A DNA stretch of 64,000 bases from Candidatus Heimdallarchaeota archaeon (GTDB lineage Archaea; Asgardarchaeota; Heimdallarchaeia; Heimdallarchaeales; Kariarchaeaceae): NCBI GenBank assembly GCA_026702845.1, contig JADCLS010000019.1, positions 1 to 64,000 on the forward strand. The letters run 5' to 3'. This document shows positions 16,935 to 27,077 of this stretch, piece after piece (the stretch's first letter is position 1; every line of letters starts with the position of its first letter). Below the pieces are notes generated by a model, which made no database searches, was not told where the DNA came from, and was given only the letters and a program-made list of their open reading frames with translations. Made by a program: the position numbers and the translations under genes.

Positions 16935-19900
16935 TTACTTGTTGTATCTTTTAAAAGATGCTATGGACACTCTAGACTTGTTTACAACAATTAATGCAAT
17001 CATCCCAAATAATATCATATTAGCTGATATACTCGAATCATTAGATTGGCTTTCTGATATTTTTAGGAAATATGCAGTGATATTCTTATGAGAATCCATG
17101 ATTACATTTATTGTTGGAACATTTCCAGTCACATCACCTTCCCAATGATCGAATCTCCATCCTGAGATTGTACTTGCAGTGATTGTCACACTTGTTCCCT
17201 CATCATAGATCCCATATGATGGAGAAACATATCCTGAACCCACCAGATTGGTAGTTAAGGAATACTGTACACCAGATCTGCCGTATACTTCAAACTCATA
17301 GATCGAATAACCATACTCTGTTGCTCTATCCAATCCAAACATACGGACAAACCTTGCTCTCAATTCAGCTACATATATCTCATCAATACCACCATTCGAA
17401 TTTGAAGATGTATAGATTGTTTCCCAGTTATTTGAATCGTTGGATAGTTGAATTTCATACGAAGAAGCATAAGCATTTTCCCAATTCAATACTATCATTT
17501 GAATTATATGGATTTTAAGAAGATCCACGTAGATCCACTGTGGATCATTGAACTCTGATGACCATCGTGTACTCACAATTCCATCAACAGCATTTGAGCC
17601 AGGATAGTTATCTGATTCTACGGAGGAGACCGTTACAGGCTTTTCAAATGCTAAATTTCCATTTGCAGCATTCTCTTCAAAAACAGCAGTTATTGATTTA
17701 TTTCCATTTAATACCATGCTTGTTGGATTTTCATTACCTGAAAGGTCTCCCTCCCAATGGTCAAATGTCCATCCTTGAGCTGCAAATGCTGAGATTTCTA
17801 ATTCACTTCCCTCTGCATACGATCCACTTGATGGGGAGATGGATCCTGATCCAACAACATTTGTGAATAGAGAATAAGCTGGTCCTGTAATATTTTGAAT
17901 ACTAATAAGTGAATTTGCAGCGATATTTGTAATAATAAATCCATCTGAAAATTTGACAGATATTGGTGTATCTTTAGCATTGTATACTACGTATGTACGT
18001 TGTACTCCTTTTGTGAAGACATTGTACAGAGTAGTATTAGCAGTTGTCTCAAAATCTGGAAGACCCATATGATCGAGACTATGCACCCAATGGTAAGAAT
18101 GTGCCTTACTATCACCTTCTTCAACCCTGAAATCACTATTCATGTCCCACATATTCAAGGTATTAGCCTTGAGTATGGCTGCTGTTGGATCTGAAAGAGC
18201 AAGATACTCAGTTAATATATCCGCCCAAATTTCACTTGAATCTTCTTCATATGCTTCTTCATAATTACGCATAACATAACTAGGATCCATCCCCAGGTAA
18301 ATTGATGCCGGAGTGATAGGTAGCATAATAATACCATGTATCATATGTGCATTGGGAGAGAACCATGTGGCATGTTCATACTTTCCTCCGAATACTAGTG
18401 ACGCACAGCTATACTCGTAAGAATCAGTGAATACATCATCATATAAGTCAAAATAATAATTATTGATGGCCTGAACCTCTGTTGTGTAAAGATATATGCC
18501 AGTATCCCTAATTGTTGTATTTCCAGTAGCCTCCCCCCAGAGGATGAGAGATGCCCAAGCATTTATTGATTCAGATGATGATTCTTGATTATTACCAGCA
18601 TCGTATTGGGCAGTACCTGATGCCCAGGAGTGACCCTCATAGATATCATAGTTTCTTAATATGGGAAACATCTTATCCTCACGAGATGAAGCAGCTATAT
18701 CTCTTATTAATAGGTTAATCATTCCACCCCAGTTCTCCTCTGCTGCCCATACTTTATCCCTTATGGCAATTGCTGCAGCTGCTTGTATCCAGTAACCATA
18801 ATGAAAGTGATGATCATTTAAATCTGTATCAGATCCAAAACTGGCAGGGTATCCTATTAATGTACCCCATGTTTTATCATAGTAGAATTCTTCATTTCCA
18901 CCTGCAGTTAACCATTTTTGCAACTCACTTTTAAGCGATGATAGTATCATCTCCACAGCAATGGAATTTCCCATTTGTTCTGCAATGGGTAGTAATTGGG
19001 CTAATCTACCTACCTCTTTTCCTCCCCAGTAGGTATCAGTTACAGGACGAAGATCCAAACCTGTGATAGCCTCATCCACTAGGTTTGATAGAAGTATATT
19101 GTCGAAATTACTCTGTTCAGGAAACATAGGAAGGATACCAGAATACCTGTAGGAGGTTTGAAAACTATTGCCACGTATGACTTTCATGATTCCTCTAATG
19201 GTAGGATACGTGAAAGATAAATAAGATAAATCATTATCTCTCCATTGATGGGGATAGAGGGCCATAATAGTCGACGTATTGTTTCCTTCCTTGACCGTGG
19301 TAATGACCTCGTATGTGGTGATTACGGATCCTTTCTCATCAACATCCCAGCTGACCTGAGTGTCAGTAACAAAAGCATAAGCATAGGCTGCATAGTAAAG
19401 TAATGATGCTTCTGTATTATCTGGTAATCCCACAATGGAAAAATACGTCTCTGATAACGCGATACTTATCAATCGTGAACCTGTTACTGCTCCGGATATA
19501 CTTGATCCAGAGGGTAAAAATATTCCAAAACTATTGCCATAATGAGTGGTTATTCCAATATATTGGTTACCCAAATAAAACACTGTGATATCTCCATCAA
19601 AAGTAAGAGTCGCATCCCCAGCATTCAAATTGAAATATGCAAATGGGGATCCATGTCCGATCGATGCAACAAGGCTCTGTGCACCATTAGCCATATTGAT
19701 ATCTGCAAACCAATCCGAAGTATGCTCAAGAGTAGCATTATCTGGGTTGAATACTGAGCTTCCAACTACAAAATCTGCACGGTGAAGAAAGTAACCTGCT
19801 CCCGTAAAAGAGGGAAAGCCCATCTCTAGTCCATTTTCTACTGCTCGGTATGCCATTGGGTGTGCATATAGGGGTTGTGAAAAGGGTTCAAATAATACAG

Positions 19901-20204
19901 AACTAATCCAGTCTCCAGTTTGTACCGGACCTTCATAGTTTTGTGATTTCCAAATTTCAGAAGGTGGGGCAGTGGCTCCCTCAGGAAGGGTCTCAGTATA
20001 GCTTCCCAATCCGACAGAAATGGCATTATCTATTTGTAATTCAGTATCATGCTTGGTTGGGATCTGTTGTCTATATGTATCTGTATCTTGAGGTTCTGCA
20101 TTTTGATTTTCATCATAACTAATGATTGCAGAAGTATTAACCACTTGAAATATTAGTATTCCTACAATATAAAGCATAAGAACCTTATGTTTATCATGGA
20201 CCAT
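16935..20204 (-). CDS. Secreted GH81 endo-beta-1,3-glucanase with accessory domains
   Basis: 1089 residues. Residues 1-27 look like a signal peptide. The catalytic module (about 60-765) carries glycoside hydrolase family 81 signatures: DHHFHYGYW, GHSWASGT and GNNQESSSESINAW, with E541 and E545 in the last. GH81 enzymes cleave beta-1,3-glucans such as laminarin or fungal wall glucan with inversion. It is followed by an InlB B-repeat-like unit (about 775-843, FDHWEGD), an F5/8 type C carbohydrate-binding domain (about 847-980), a second B-repeat-like unit (about 983-1050) and a C-terminal membrane helix (about 1060-1080) with a basic tail. The enzyme would be tethered outside the cell. GH81 is mainly known from fungi, bacteria and viruses, so transfer is plausible. 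Confidence 0.88.
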   Translation of the reverse strand: MVHDKHKVLMLYIVGILIFQVVNTSAIISYDENQNAEPQDTDTYRQQIPTKHDTELQIDNAISVGLGSYTETLPEGATAPPSEIWKSQNYEGPVQTGDWISSVLFEPFSQPLYAHPMAYRAVENGLEMGFPSFTGAGYFLHRADFVVGSSVFNPDNATLEHTSDWFADINMANGAQSLVASIGHGSPFAYFNLNAGDATLTFDGDITVFYLGNQYIGITTHYGNSFGIFLPSGSSISGAVTGSRLISIALSETYFSIVGLPDNTEASLLYYAAYAYAFVTDTQVSWDVDEKGSVITTYEVITTVKEGNNTSTIMALYPHQWRDNDLSYLSFTYPTIRGIMKVIRGNSFQTSYRYSGILPMFPEQSNFDNILLSNLVDEAITGLDLRPVTDTYWGGKEVGRLAQLLPIAEQMGNSIAVEMILSSLKSELQKWLTAGGNEEFYYDKTWGTLIGYPASFGSDTDLNDHHFHYGYWIQAAAAIAIRDKVWAAEENWGGMINLLIRDIAASSREDKMFPILRNYDIYEGHSWASGTAQYDAGNNQESSSESINAWASLILWGEATGNTTIRDTGIYLYTTEVQAINNYYFDLYDDVFTDSYEYSCASLVFGGKYEHATWFSPNAHMIHGIIMLPITPASIYLGMDPSYVMRNYEEAYEEDSSEIWADILTEYLALSDPTAAILKANTLNMWDMNSDFRVEEGDSKAHSYHWVHSLDHMGLPDFETTANTTLYNVFTKGVQRTYVVYNAKDTPISVKFSDGFIITNIAANSLISIQNITGPAYSLFTNVVGSGSISPSSGSYAEGSELEISAFAAQGWTFDHWEGDLSGNENPTSMVLNGNKSITAVFEENAANGNLAFEKPVTVSSVESDNYPGSNAVDGIVSTRWSSEFNDPQWIYVDLLKIHIIQMIVLNWENAYASSYEIQLSNDSNNWETIYTSSNSNGGIDEIYVAELRARFVRMFGLDRATEYGYSIYEFEVYGRSGVQYSLTTNLVGSGYVSPSYGIYDEGTSVTITASTISGWRFDHWEGDVTGNVPTINVIMDSHKNITAYFLKISESQSNDSSISANMILFGMIALIVVNKSRVSIASFKRYNK

Positions 20205-20371
20205 ATTTCAAGATTCCGAGGTTTATTTTAAAGGTAAAGAAGAGATAAGGTAAAAAATCCCATAATCGTTCACCCACTAAACGTTATGAATTACATTTGA
20301 TATAACATTTAACTCAAGGCTAACCATGCCAATTATCACACAGGATTTTTTTGAAATATCACAGTCAATTC

Positions 20372-20863
20372 TTATGCAAACATGCTGTGGCCACACTTCT
20401 CACAGTTAATTGTATTTACAGCCATTTTATAACCACATTGCTCACAGAAAATAAATTGCTGAGGGATATATTGATCAGGCTGTTCATATCGCTCCTGATG
20501 TACATAGGGATTAGATTGGTTTTGCATTCTTTTTCTTCTGGCCTCCTCCATTTTTGACTGATCTATTGGAACATCAGCTGGATTCTTTGGTTTGAAAGGG
20601 AATACATTCATGGTCTGAGAATAGCTCATACTTAGATCTTTACCCATCATCTGATGTTCAGCAATTTGTTTCTCCCATTCATTGGCTTTTCTAATTAAAT
20701 TCACTCCAGAATAGACTAATGACCCACCAAATATAATGAACAACCACTGCCAGAGCAATACTGAGATGACAATTGGAACACTTCCTCCAAGAATATACAT
20801 CCATCCTCTTCTCTTCATTTCAGAGGGTTCATAATAGCGTACCATAATTTGCCATTCCTTCAA
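20372..20863 (-). CDS. Membrane protein with C-terminal zinc ribbon
   Basis: 163 residues. Two closely spaced hydrophobic segments (about 24-60) form a hairpin; the cytosolic C-terminus ends in a zinc ribbon of two CxxC pairs (CEQCG and CEKCG). Function unknown; such small zinc-ribbon membrane proteins are common in archaea. ATG at 20863 or at 20845 (Met7). It is divergent from the PadR gene, sharing an upstream region. Confidence 0.6.
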   Translation of the reverse strand: MKEWQIMVRYYEPSEMKRRGWMYILGGSVPIVISVLLWQWLFIIFGGSLVYSGVNLIRKANEWEKQIAEHQMMGKDLSMSYSQTMNVFPFKPKNPADVPIDQSKMEEARRKRMQNQSNPYVHQERYEQPDQYIPQQFIFCEQCGYKMAVNTINCEKCGHSMFA

Positions 20864-21053
20864 ATTTCTAAAAATATTTGTTTCTGGTGATCAAATATTG
20901 GGTGATATCTGGATGATTGATTTACCTGGAGTACTGGGATGTTCGTAGTTAAAAATTAATAAATATTGTATGATGAATTTGTTACGATAAATCGATAAAT
21001 ATTTTTGAGAACAATAACTATCTTTTTTAAAAACAAGAAATGTTTGTTGTTAG

Positions 21054-21593
21054 ATGAAATCAGAGCAGGAAATTTTGGATGAATGGCTATCAAAGTTTCA
21101 ACGAGGATTTCTAAGAGTAATTATTTTCAGGATGTTTCATCAACTCTATAAAACAGATGAACTCCTAACAGGAAATGAGATCAGGGAGAAAATCGAATCA
21201 AAAACTGGTGGAAAATGGAAACCTTCTCCAGGATCTGTGTATCCAATATTATCTGAAATGGAGAGGGATGGAATAATCAATGAAAAAGAGACTGGGAACC
21301 AGAAGAATAAGGAATATCACCTGACAGAATTTGGCCTTCATATCTTTGAGAAATTAATTGAGGAAACCCTAGTATTTCGTCCCCATCATCAATCAAAAAG
21401 GGATATTCATTCAAAAGAGTTTCGAGAACAGATAGAGAATGGATTTGCTATTTTAACCGTAAGACAGCTAAAGGATGAGTATGAACGTCACAAGGAGATT
21501 ATGGAGTATGAGCATGAACGACTTAAGATCATCACAGAAATTATGGAAGAGATGCTCAAACAGAAAATTCTAGAAGATCCACTTCTAGATTGA
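21054..21593 (+). CDS. PadR-family transcriptional regulator
   Basis: 179 residues. The winged-helix domain (about 15-100) has the PadR pattern GSVYPILSEMERDGII followed by YHLTEFGLHIFE; a long helical C-terminus (105-179) would dimerise. It lies 96 bp upstream of, and in line with, two ABC exporter genes, the usual arrangement in which PadR represses a drug-efflux pump and is released by its ligand. Ligand unknown. Confidence 0.82.
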   Translation: MKSEQEILDEWLSKFQRGFLRVIIFRMFHQLYKTDELLTGNEIREKIESKTGGKWKPSPGSVYPILSEMERDGIINEKETGNQKNKEYHLTEFGLHIFEKLIEETLVFRPHHQSKRDIHSKEFREQIENGFAILTVRQLKDEYERHKEIMEYEHERLKIITEIMEEMLKQKILEDPLLD

Positions 21594-21689
21594 CCAAAAA
21601 TATATCTTGTTTTCGATAAATTTTTCAAAAAATGTTTCGGCAAATCTATTATTTTATATAGAATTTCGAGATCGTTCGGATAATAGAAA

Positions 21690-23930
21690 ATGTGGAAAAT
21701 AATAAAATTTGCCAAGCCATATACATTAATGATCTTGCTTGCAATAGTTCTGTTATTTGCCCAGGCCAATCTTGAACTAGCATTACCTGATTATCTATCA
21801 AATATTGTAGATACTGGTATACAACAGCAAGGTGTCGAGAATGCTGTGCCAATAGCAATACGAGAGACTGAATTGAATAGAGTATTCTTATTCATGGATG
21901 ATTCAAATAAAAGCCTAATCCTTGATAATTATCAACTCATAGATGAAAATTCAACAGATTATGATACTTACTTGGAAGACTACCCGGTTCTGGTTAATGA
22001 ATCCATTTATGTATTCGAGGATAGCTCGGATGCAGATATTGATCAGTTAAATGAGGTTTTCAAAGAGCCACTGGTAGTAGTATTCAATTTTGAGCAGATG
22101 CTGGCCAGTAATGCCACTGAACTCTTTGTAATGATGAACATTACTATACCTGCCTTACCTGATACAGCACTTCCGGCGTATTTCTTCAATGTGCTTAGTT
22201 TTTATCCCCAAGTAGCCTTGATCCAGATTATGGCATCAATTACTGAGCGTTTGACATCATTGGGTGAGACTATGCTTGACCAGGTCTCTGTTATAGCAGT
22301 TAGATATGAGTATGAACAGGTAGGGTTAGATATGGATAGGATACAATTGCTGTATTTACTCAAAGCAGGAGGTTTGATGCTGCTTATGACTTTATTAGCA
22401 GTAATCTGTACCATATCTGTAAGCTATCTAGGTGCCAAAACTGCAGCTGGAATGGCTAAAAATATCCGTCGTGCTGTATTTAACAAGGTGGAGGGATACT
22501 CCAGTACTGAGTTTGATCGATTTTCCACAGCATCCCTCATCACACGATCCACCAATGATATTACCCAGATTCAAAATGTAACATACATGATAGTAAGAAT
22601 GGTATTCTATGCCCCTATTATTGGTGTTGGTGGTATTATACGTGCTTTGAACAAATCCACCTCGATGTGGTGGTTGATAGCCGTAGCCGTTGGTATACTT
22701 GTTTGTCTGATCATGATTGTCTTCTTCATCGCCTTACCCAAATTCCAAGCCATCCAGAAGATGACTGATAGAATTAACCTGGTGGCAAGAGAAAGTCTTT
22801 CTGGCATGCTAGTTATACGTGCCTTCAATATGGAGAGACATGAGGAGAACCGATTTGATGAAGCCAATGTGGATCTTACTGCACTTACTCTCTATATCAA
22901 TCGATTGATGGTGATCCTGATGCCTATCATGATGCTGGTGATGAATGGACTGACCATAGGTATTCTTTGGGTTGGTGCTCATCAAGTAGCTGATTTGGCC
23001 CTTCAAGTAGGTGATATGATGGCCTTCATGCAATACGCCATCCAGATTGTATTCGCCTTTCTCATGCTAAGTATGATGTTCATTATTCTCCCCCGAGCAG
23101 TGGTATCAGGTAAAAGAATCAGCGAGGTACTGGAGACAGAACCTGTGATCGTAGATCCAGTAGAACCGAAGAGTTTTTCTGAGCCATTTTTTGGAGAAAT
23201 TGAATTTAGAGATGTCTGTTTTAAGTTTCCAGGTGCCAAGGCATGTGCTATCGAACATATATCCTTCACAGCATTACCGGGAAAGACCACGGCATTTATC
23301 GGATCTACAGGTTCTGGTAAATCCACAGTGGTAAATCTCATACCCAGGTTTTATGACGTAACTAATGGACAAATCCTCATTGACGGTATAGATATTCGAG
23401 AGGTGACCCAGCATGATCTACGAGATAAAATCGGATTTGTACCCCAGAAGAGTTCTTTGTTCTCTGGTACGATTGAATCGAATATGTACTTTGCTGATGA
23501 GAATGCAGCTGAAGAGGATGTGCACTCTGCAATAGATATAGCCCAGGCAAGAAAGCTGGTAAATTCTAAAGATAAAGGAATGGATAGTGAAATTGCTCAG
23601 GGTGGTAGTAATGTATCTGGTGGTCAAAAACAACGACTGTCTATTGCTCGAGCACTGGTAAAGAAGGCTCCTATCTATATATTTGATGATAGCTTCTCTG
23701 CTTTGGATTTCAAAACTGAATCAGCATTACGAAGGGCACTTAAGCAGAAAACTGGTAATAGTACAGTTCTTCTTGTCACACAACGAGTATCTACAGTCAA
23801 AACAGCTGAGCAGATCATTGTACTTGATGAAGGTAGGATGGTGGGTAAGGGTACTCATGATGAGTTAATGCAGTCCTGTCCTATATATGCTGAAATCGCA
23901 CATTCTCAGCTTGAACTGGAGGAATTATAA
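21690..23930 (+). CDS. ABC exporter subunit with degenerate ATP site
   Basis: 746 residues: membrane domain plus nucleotide-binding domain. Walker A is GSTGSGKST, signature VSGGQKQRLS, Walker B IYIFDDS, where Asp replaces the catalytic Glu. This matches the degenerate-site partner of heterodimeric exporters such as TM287/288. Between the first and second membrane helices lies an unusually large extracellular insertion of about 170 residues (about 50-225). The stop codon overlaps the next start (TAATG), so the two are translated together. Likely exports hydrophobic compounds or peptides; substrate unknown. Confidence 0.85.
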   Translation: MWKIIKFAKPYTLMILLAIVLLFAQANLELALPDYLSNIVDTGIQQQGVENAVPIAIRETELNRVFLFMDDSNKSLILDNYQLIDENSTDYDTYLEDYPVLVNESIYVFEDSSDADIDQLNEVFKEPLVVVFNFEQMLASNATELFVMMNITIPALPDTALPAYFFNVLSFYPQVALIQIMASITERLTSLGETMLDQVSVIAVRYEYEQVGLDMDRIQLLYLLKAGGLMLLMTLLAVICTISVSYLGAKTAAGMAKNIRRAVFNKVEGYSSTEFDRFSTASLITRSTNDITQIQNVTYMIVRMVFYAPIIGVGGIIRALNKSTSMWWLIAVAVGILVCLIMIVFFIALPKFQAIQKMTDRINLVARESLSGMLVIRAFNMERHEENRFDEANVDLTALTLYINRLMVILMPIMMLVMNGLTIGILWVGAHQVADLALQVGDMMAFMQYAIQIVFAFLMLSMMFIILPRAVVSGKRISEVLETEPVIVDPVEPKSFSEPFFGEIEFRDVCFKFPGAKACAIEHISFTALPGKTTAFIGSTGSGKSTVVNLIPRFYDVTNGQILIDGIDIREVTQHDLRDKIGFVPQKSSLFSGTIESNMYFADENAAEEDVHSAIDIAQARKLVNSKDKGMDSEIAQGGSNVSGGQKQRLSIARALVKKAPIYIFDDSFSALDFKTESALRRALKQKTGNSTVLLVTQRVSTVKTAEQIIVLDEGRMVGKGTHDELMQSCPIYAEIAHSQLELEEL

Positions 23931-25798
23931 TGGCAATGATGAGAAGAGGAGGATCAGGAAGAGGCGGATCTGGCAGAGGCGGAGGTGCTCATGGTCCTAT
24001 GGGTCGTATGATGAAAGGTGACAAGGCCAAGGATTTCAAAGGCTCTATGAAGAAGCTGTTTCAGTATCTGAGTATGTACAAAACAAGTATTATTACAGCA
24101 ATTATCATTGCCATAGCATCTACCACAGCTAGTATCGTTGGACCCAAGATTTTGGGTAATGCAACCACAAAACTATTCGAGGGATTGGTTGCCAAGGTCA
24201 ATGGAACTGGTGATATTGATTTTGATGCAATAGGTACCATCTTGTTAACCGTTCTATTCCTGTATGTGTTTTCAGCAATTGCTGCCTACATCCAGGGATG
24301 GATCATGGCTAATGTGTCCACGGATATATCCTATAGGCTGAGAAGAGATATTTCTCATAAAATCAACAAAAACCAGCTGAAATACTATGATCGGGTGACA
24401 CAGGGAGAGGTCATGTCAAGAATTACCAATGATATTGATACGATCAATCAGACTCTAAGTCAAAGTATTACACAAATTATCACTTCCATAATCACAGTCA
24501 TCGGTATACTGGTGATGATGTTCTCCATCAGCTGGATTATGACACTGGTGGCACTAATTATTATTCCACTATCTGGTGTAACTGTTGCAATAGTTGTTAA
24601 GCGATCACAGAAGCATTTCACCAAACAACAGGAGTATATCGGACATGTCAATGGCCACGTCGAGGAAATGTTTGGAGGTCATCTTGTCATCAAAGCATTC
24701 AATGGCGAGGAGAGTAGTATGCAAAAATTCGATGAATTCAATGATGAACTGTACGATTCAGCTTGGAAATCAGCCTTCTATTCTGGGCTAATGATGCCTA
24801 TCATGAATTTTATTGGTAATCTTGGTTATGTGGCCGTAGCAATTCTCGGAGGTTGGCTCACAATCAAGAATAAGATAAGTGTAGGCGATATCCAGGCATT
24901 TATCCAGTACGTACGCTCCTTCAATCAGCCCATTGCCCAGCTTGCTAATATCTCAAATGTACTCCAGCAGACTGCAGCAGCAGCAGAGCGGGTATTCGAA
25001 TTTCTTGAGGAAACAGAAGATGTACCTGAGACATTGAATCCTGTGAAAGTCGAGAAAGTAAGAGGAGATGTCGAGTTCAAAAACGTAAACTTTGCCTATA
25101 GTCCTGAAAATCCAGTTATCCATGATTTCTCAGCTACTATCAAGGCAGGGCAGACAGTGGCCATAGTGGGGCCCACTGGCGCAGGAAAGACAACTATAGT
25201 CAAATTACTGATGAGATTTTATGAACTTAATGGTGGGTCTATCTATGTTGATGGTAATGAGATAACCTCATTATCTCGCTATGATCTAAGGAATAAATTT
25301 GGTATGGTACTGCAGGATACGTGGCTATTCAATGGTACTGTTCTTGAGAATATCCGCTATGGTCGGTTGGATGCAAGCGATGCTGAGGTTATTGCTGCAG
25401 CAGAGGCAGCTCATGCTGATCACTTTATTGATACTCTTCCAGGAGGGTATCATATGGAGATTAATGAGGAGGTTACAAATATTTCTGAAGGACAAAAACA
25501 GCTACTCACCATTGCTAGAGCAGTACTAGCCAATCCTGATATGCTTATTCTTGATGAGGCTACCAGTTCTGTCGATACTCGTACTGAGATACTTATACAG
25601 AGGGCTATGAAGAAATTGATGGAGAAGCGTACTAGTTTTGTCATCGCACACAGGTTATCCACCATTCGTGATGCTGATCTCATTCTGGTTATGAATGAGG
25701 GAGATATTGTGGAACAGGGAACGCACAAGGAGCTACTTGATAACAATGGGTTCTATGCAGACCTGTATAACAGTCAATTTGATATAATTAATGAATAA
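23930..25798 (+). CDS. ABC exporter subunit with canonical catalytic Glu
   Basis: 622 residues. After a Gly/Arg-rich cytosolic start (residues 1-35) there are six membrane helices, then an ATP-binding domain with Walker A GPTGAGKTT, Walker B LILDEA (Glu present) and a deviant signature NISEGQ in place of LSGGQ. A normal Walker B with an altered signature is the complement of the upstream partner, as expected for a heterodimer with one active ATP site. Coupled to it by a 1-nt overlap and placed under the PadR gene. Confidence 0.87.
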   Translation: MAMMRRGGSGRGGSGRGGGAHGPMGRMMKGDKAKDFKGSMKKLFQYLSMYKTSIITAIIIAIASTTASIVGPKILGNATTKLFEGLVAKVNGTGDIDFDAIGTILLTVLFLYVFSAIAAYIQGWIMANVSTDISYRLRRDISHKINKNQLKYYDRVTQGEVMSRITNDIDTINQTLSQSITQIITSIITVIGILVMMFSISWIMTLVALIIIPLSGVTVAIVVKRSQKHFTKQQEYIGHVNGHVEEMFGGHLVIKAFNGEESSMQKFDEFNDELYDSAWKSAFYSGLMMPIMNFIGNLGYVAVAILGGWLTIKNKISVGDIQAFIQYVRSFNQPIAQLANISNVLQQTAAAAERVFEFLEETEDVPETLNPVKVEKVRGDVEFKNVNFAYSPENPVIHDFSATIKAGQTVAIVGPTGAGKTTIVKLLMRFYELNGGSIYVDGNEITSLSRYDLRNKFGMVLQDTWLFNGTVLENIRYGRLDASDAEVIAAAEAAHADHFIDTLPGGYHMEINEEVTNISEGQKQLLTIARAVLANPDMLILDEATSSVDTRTEILIQRAMKKLMEKRTSFVIAHRLSTIRDADLILVMNEGDIVEQGTHKELLDNNGFYADLYNSQFDIINE

Positions 25799-25929
25799 AC
25801 CTATATTCAATATTGACTCATAACCAATTAGAGAAATAATGAAAATGACAGTTAAAACTATAAAATAATATGTGAATAGTAGGAAAAATCTTCTTTGCTG
25901 TACCCAATATTTTAATTCTAATTTTCAAT

Positions 25930-27021
25930 GTGTTATATCAAGTGAATCCAAGTATAGAATTTATTGTGATATTCATCGTTAGTCTAATCACACTTGGTTG
26001 TTCACTTGGCTATTATCGACAGTATAGAAAATCTCCCGATTTACTCATTGGATCAATGGCCCTAGCATGGTTTTTCTATGCTTTAACTCAATTCTCCATT
26101 GCAATTGGTGTTTTGCTGTTGAATCCCTTTATATATGCATTAAATCCCGTTTTTTTTGGGTTATGTGCATTTACTGCACAGATTTCCTTTGATTTGATAG
26201 AAAGAGGAAAGGTATCATTTTGGCATATCGGTGGAATTTCATTACTTATCGGTGCCCTTATGATAAGTTCTATATTTCTTGATGAAGTGATTCATATTAC
26301 ACTTGCAAATGGGTCTGAATCATTATTGGTTACTGGTATTACTCGAAATCTGGTAATGCTCTTGGCTCTATTTGTTGTTACACAGAATTTTATCTATGCA
26401 GTCAAGATCTATAGAAATGTACAGACTGAGGATAAACTGCTAAGAAGGAATATTCTCATCGGGAATTTCTTATTTGGTCCTGGTGCCTTTATTGCATATA
26501 CCATTCAGCCACTAGTCTTGATCCCTGGAAGCATTGATCTGTTGATTGCGATAGGGCTTCTAATTTCTACATACTCAATTCTCAAGGCACCTCAATTACT
26601 GTTTACACTTCCCTTCAAAGCTATCCAACTATCTTTAATTGAGCAGGATAGTGGAATTAGTCTCTATAGCTACACTTGGTCTAAATCTTTAAAACTAGTT
26701 GATGATCAATTATTATCTGCAGTTCTTGAGGCGATAACAGTATTTGTTAGTGAGAGCATGCATCTGGGAGAAATCAATGAAATCGGTCTTAAAGATGGAA
26801 AAATAATCATTATGCAGTTGAGTGGAACAAATAAATATCTTGCATTGATTGCAACGGAAATTACACTCTCTTTGAGAATTGGGTTGGAGAAATTTTCATC
26901 TGCCTTGTTTGTCAAATATGGAGAACAATTAGCTGTTAATCATGTGCTTGATGTAAGTGAATTTCAAGATCTATCTGACTTAATAATGGAGAGTTTTCCC
27001 TATACACCAAATCACTTGTAA
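25930..27021 (+). CDS. 7TM-longin protein, copy 1
   Basis: 363 residues. About seven hydrophobic segments fill residues 8-225; the C-terminal about 120 residues are soluble and start SLIEQDSGISLYSYTW, with a later helix VDDQLLSAVLEAITVFVSE. This is the pattern of longin/roadblock-like sensor domains abundant in Asgard archaea. Two paralogues occur in this window (37887-38975, 46785-47984). Start GTG. The gene is followed by a convergent stand-alone longin-like gene. Inference: a membrane receptor whose cytosolic domain docks a small GTPase or related partner; no ligand can be proposed. Confidence 0.6.
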   Translation: MLYQVNPSIEFIVIFIVSLITLGCSLGYYRQYRKSPDLLIGSMALAWFFYALTQFSIAIGVLLLNPFIYALNPVFFGLCAFTAQISFDLIERGKVSFWHIGGISLLIGALMISSIFLDEVIHITLANGSESLLVTGITRNLVMLLALFVVTQNFIYAVKIYRNVQTEDKLLRRNILIGNFLFGPGAFIAYTIQPLVLIPGSIDLLIAIGLLISTYSILKAPQLLFTLPFKAIQLSLIEQDSGISLYSYTWSKSLKLVDDQLLSAVLEAITVFVSESMHLGEINEIGLKDGKIIIMQLSGTNKYLALIATEITLSLRIGLEKFSSALFVKYGEQLAVNHVLDVSEFQDLSDLIMESFPYTPNHL

Positions 27022-27077
27022 TAATTCAAAAATGAAGATATGAAGTAATTGTTAATCCGGACATTCTACTCTATTGA

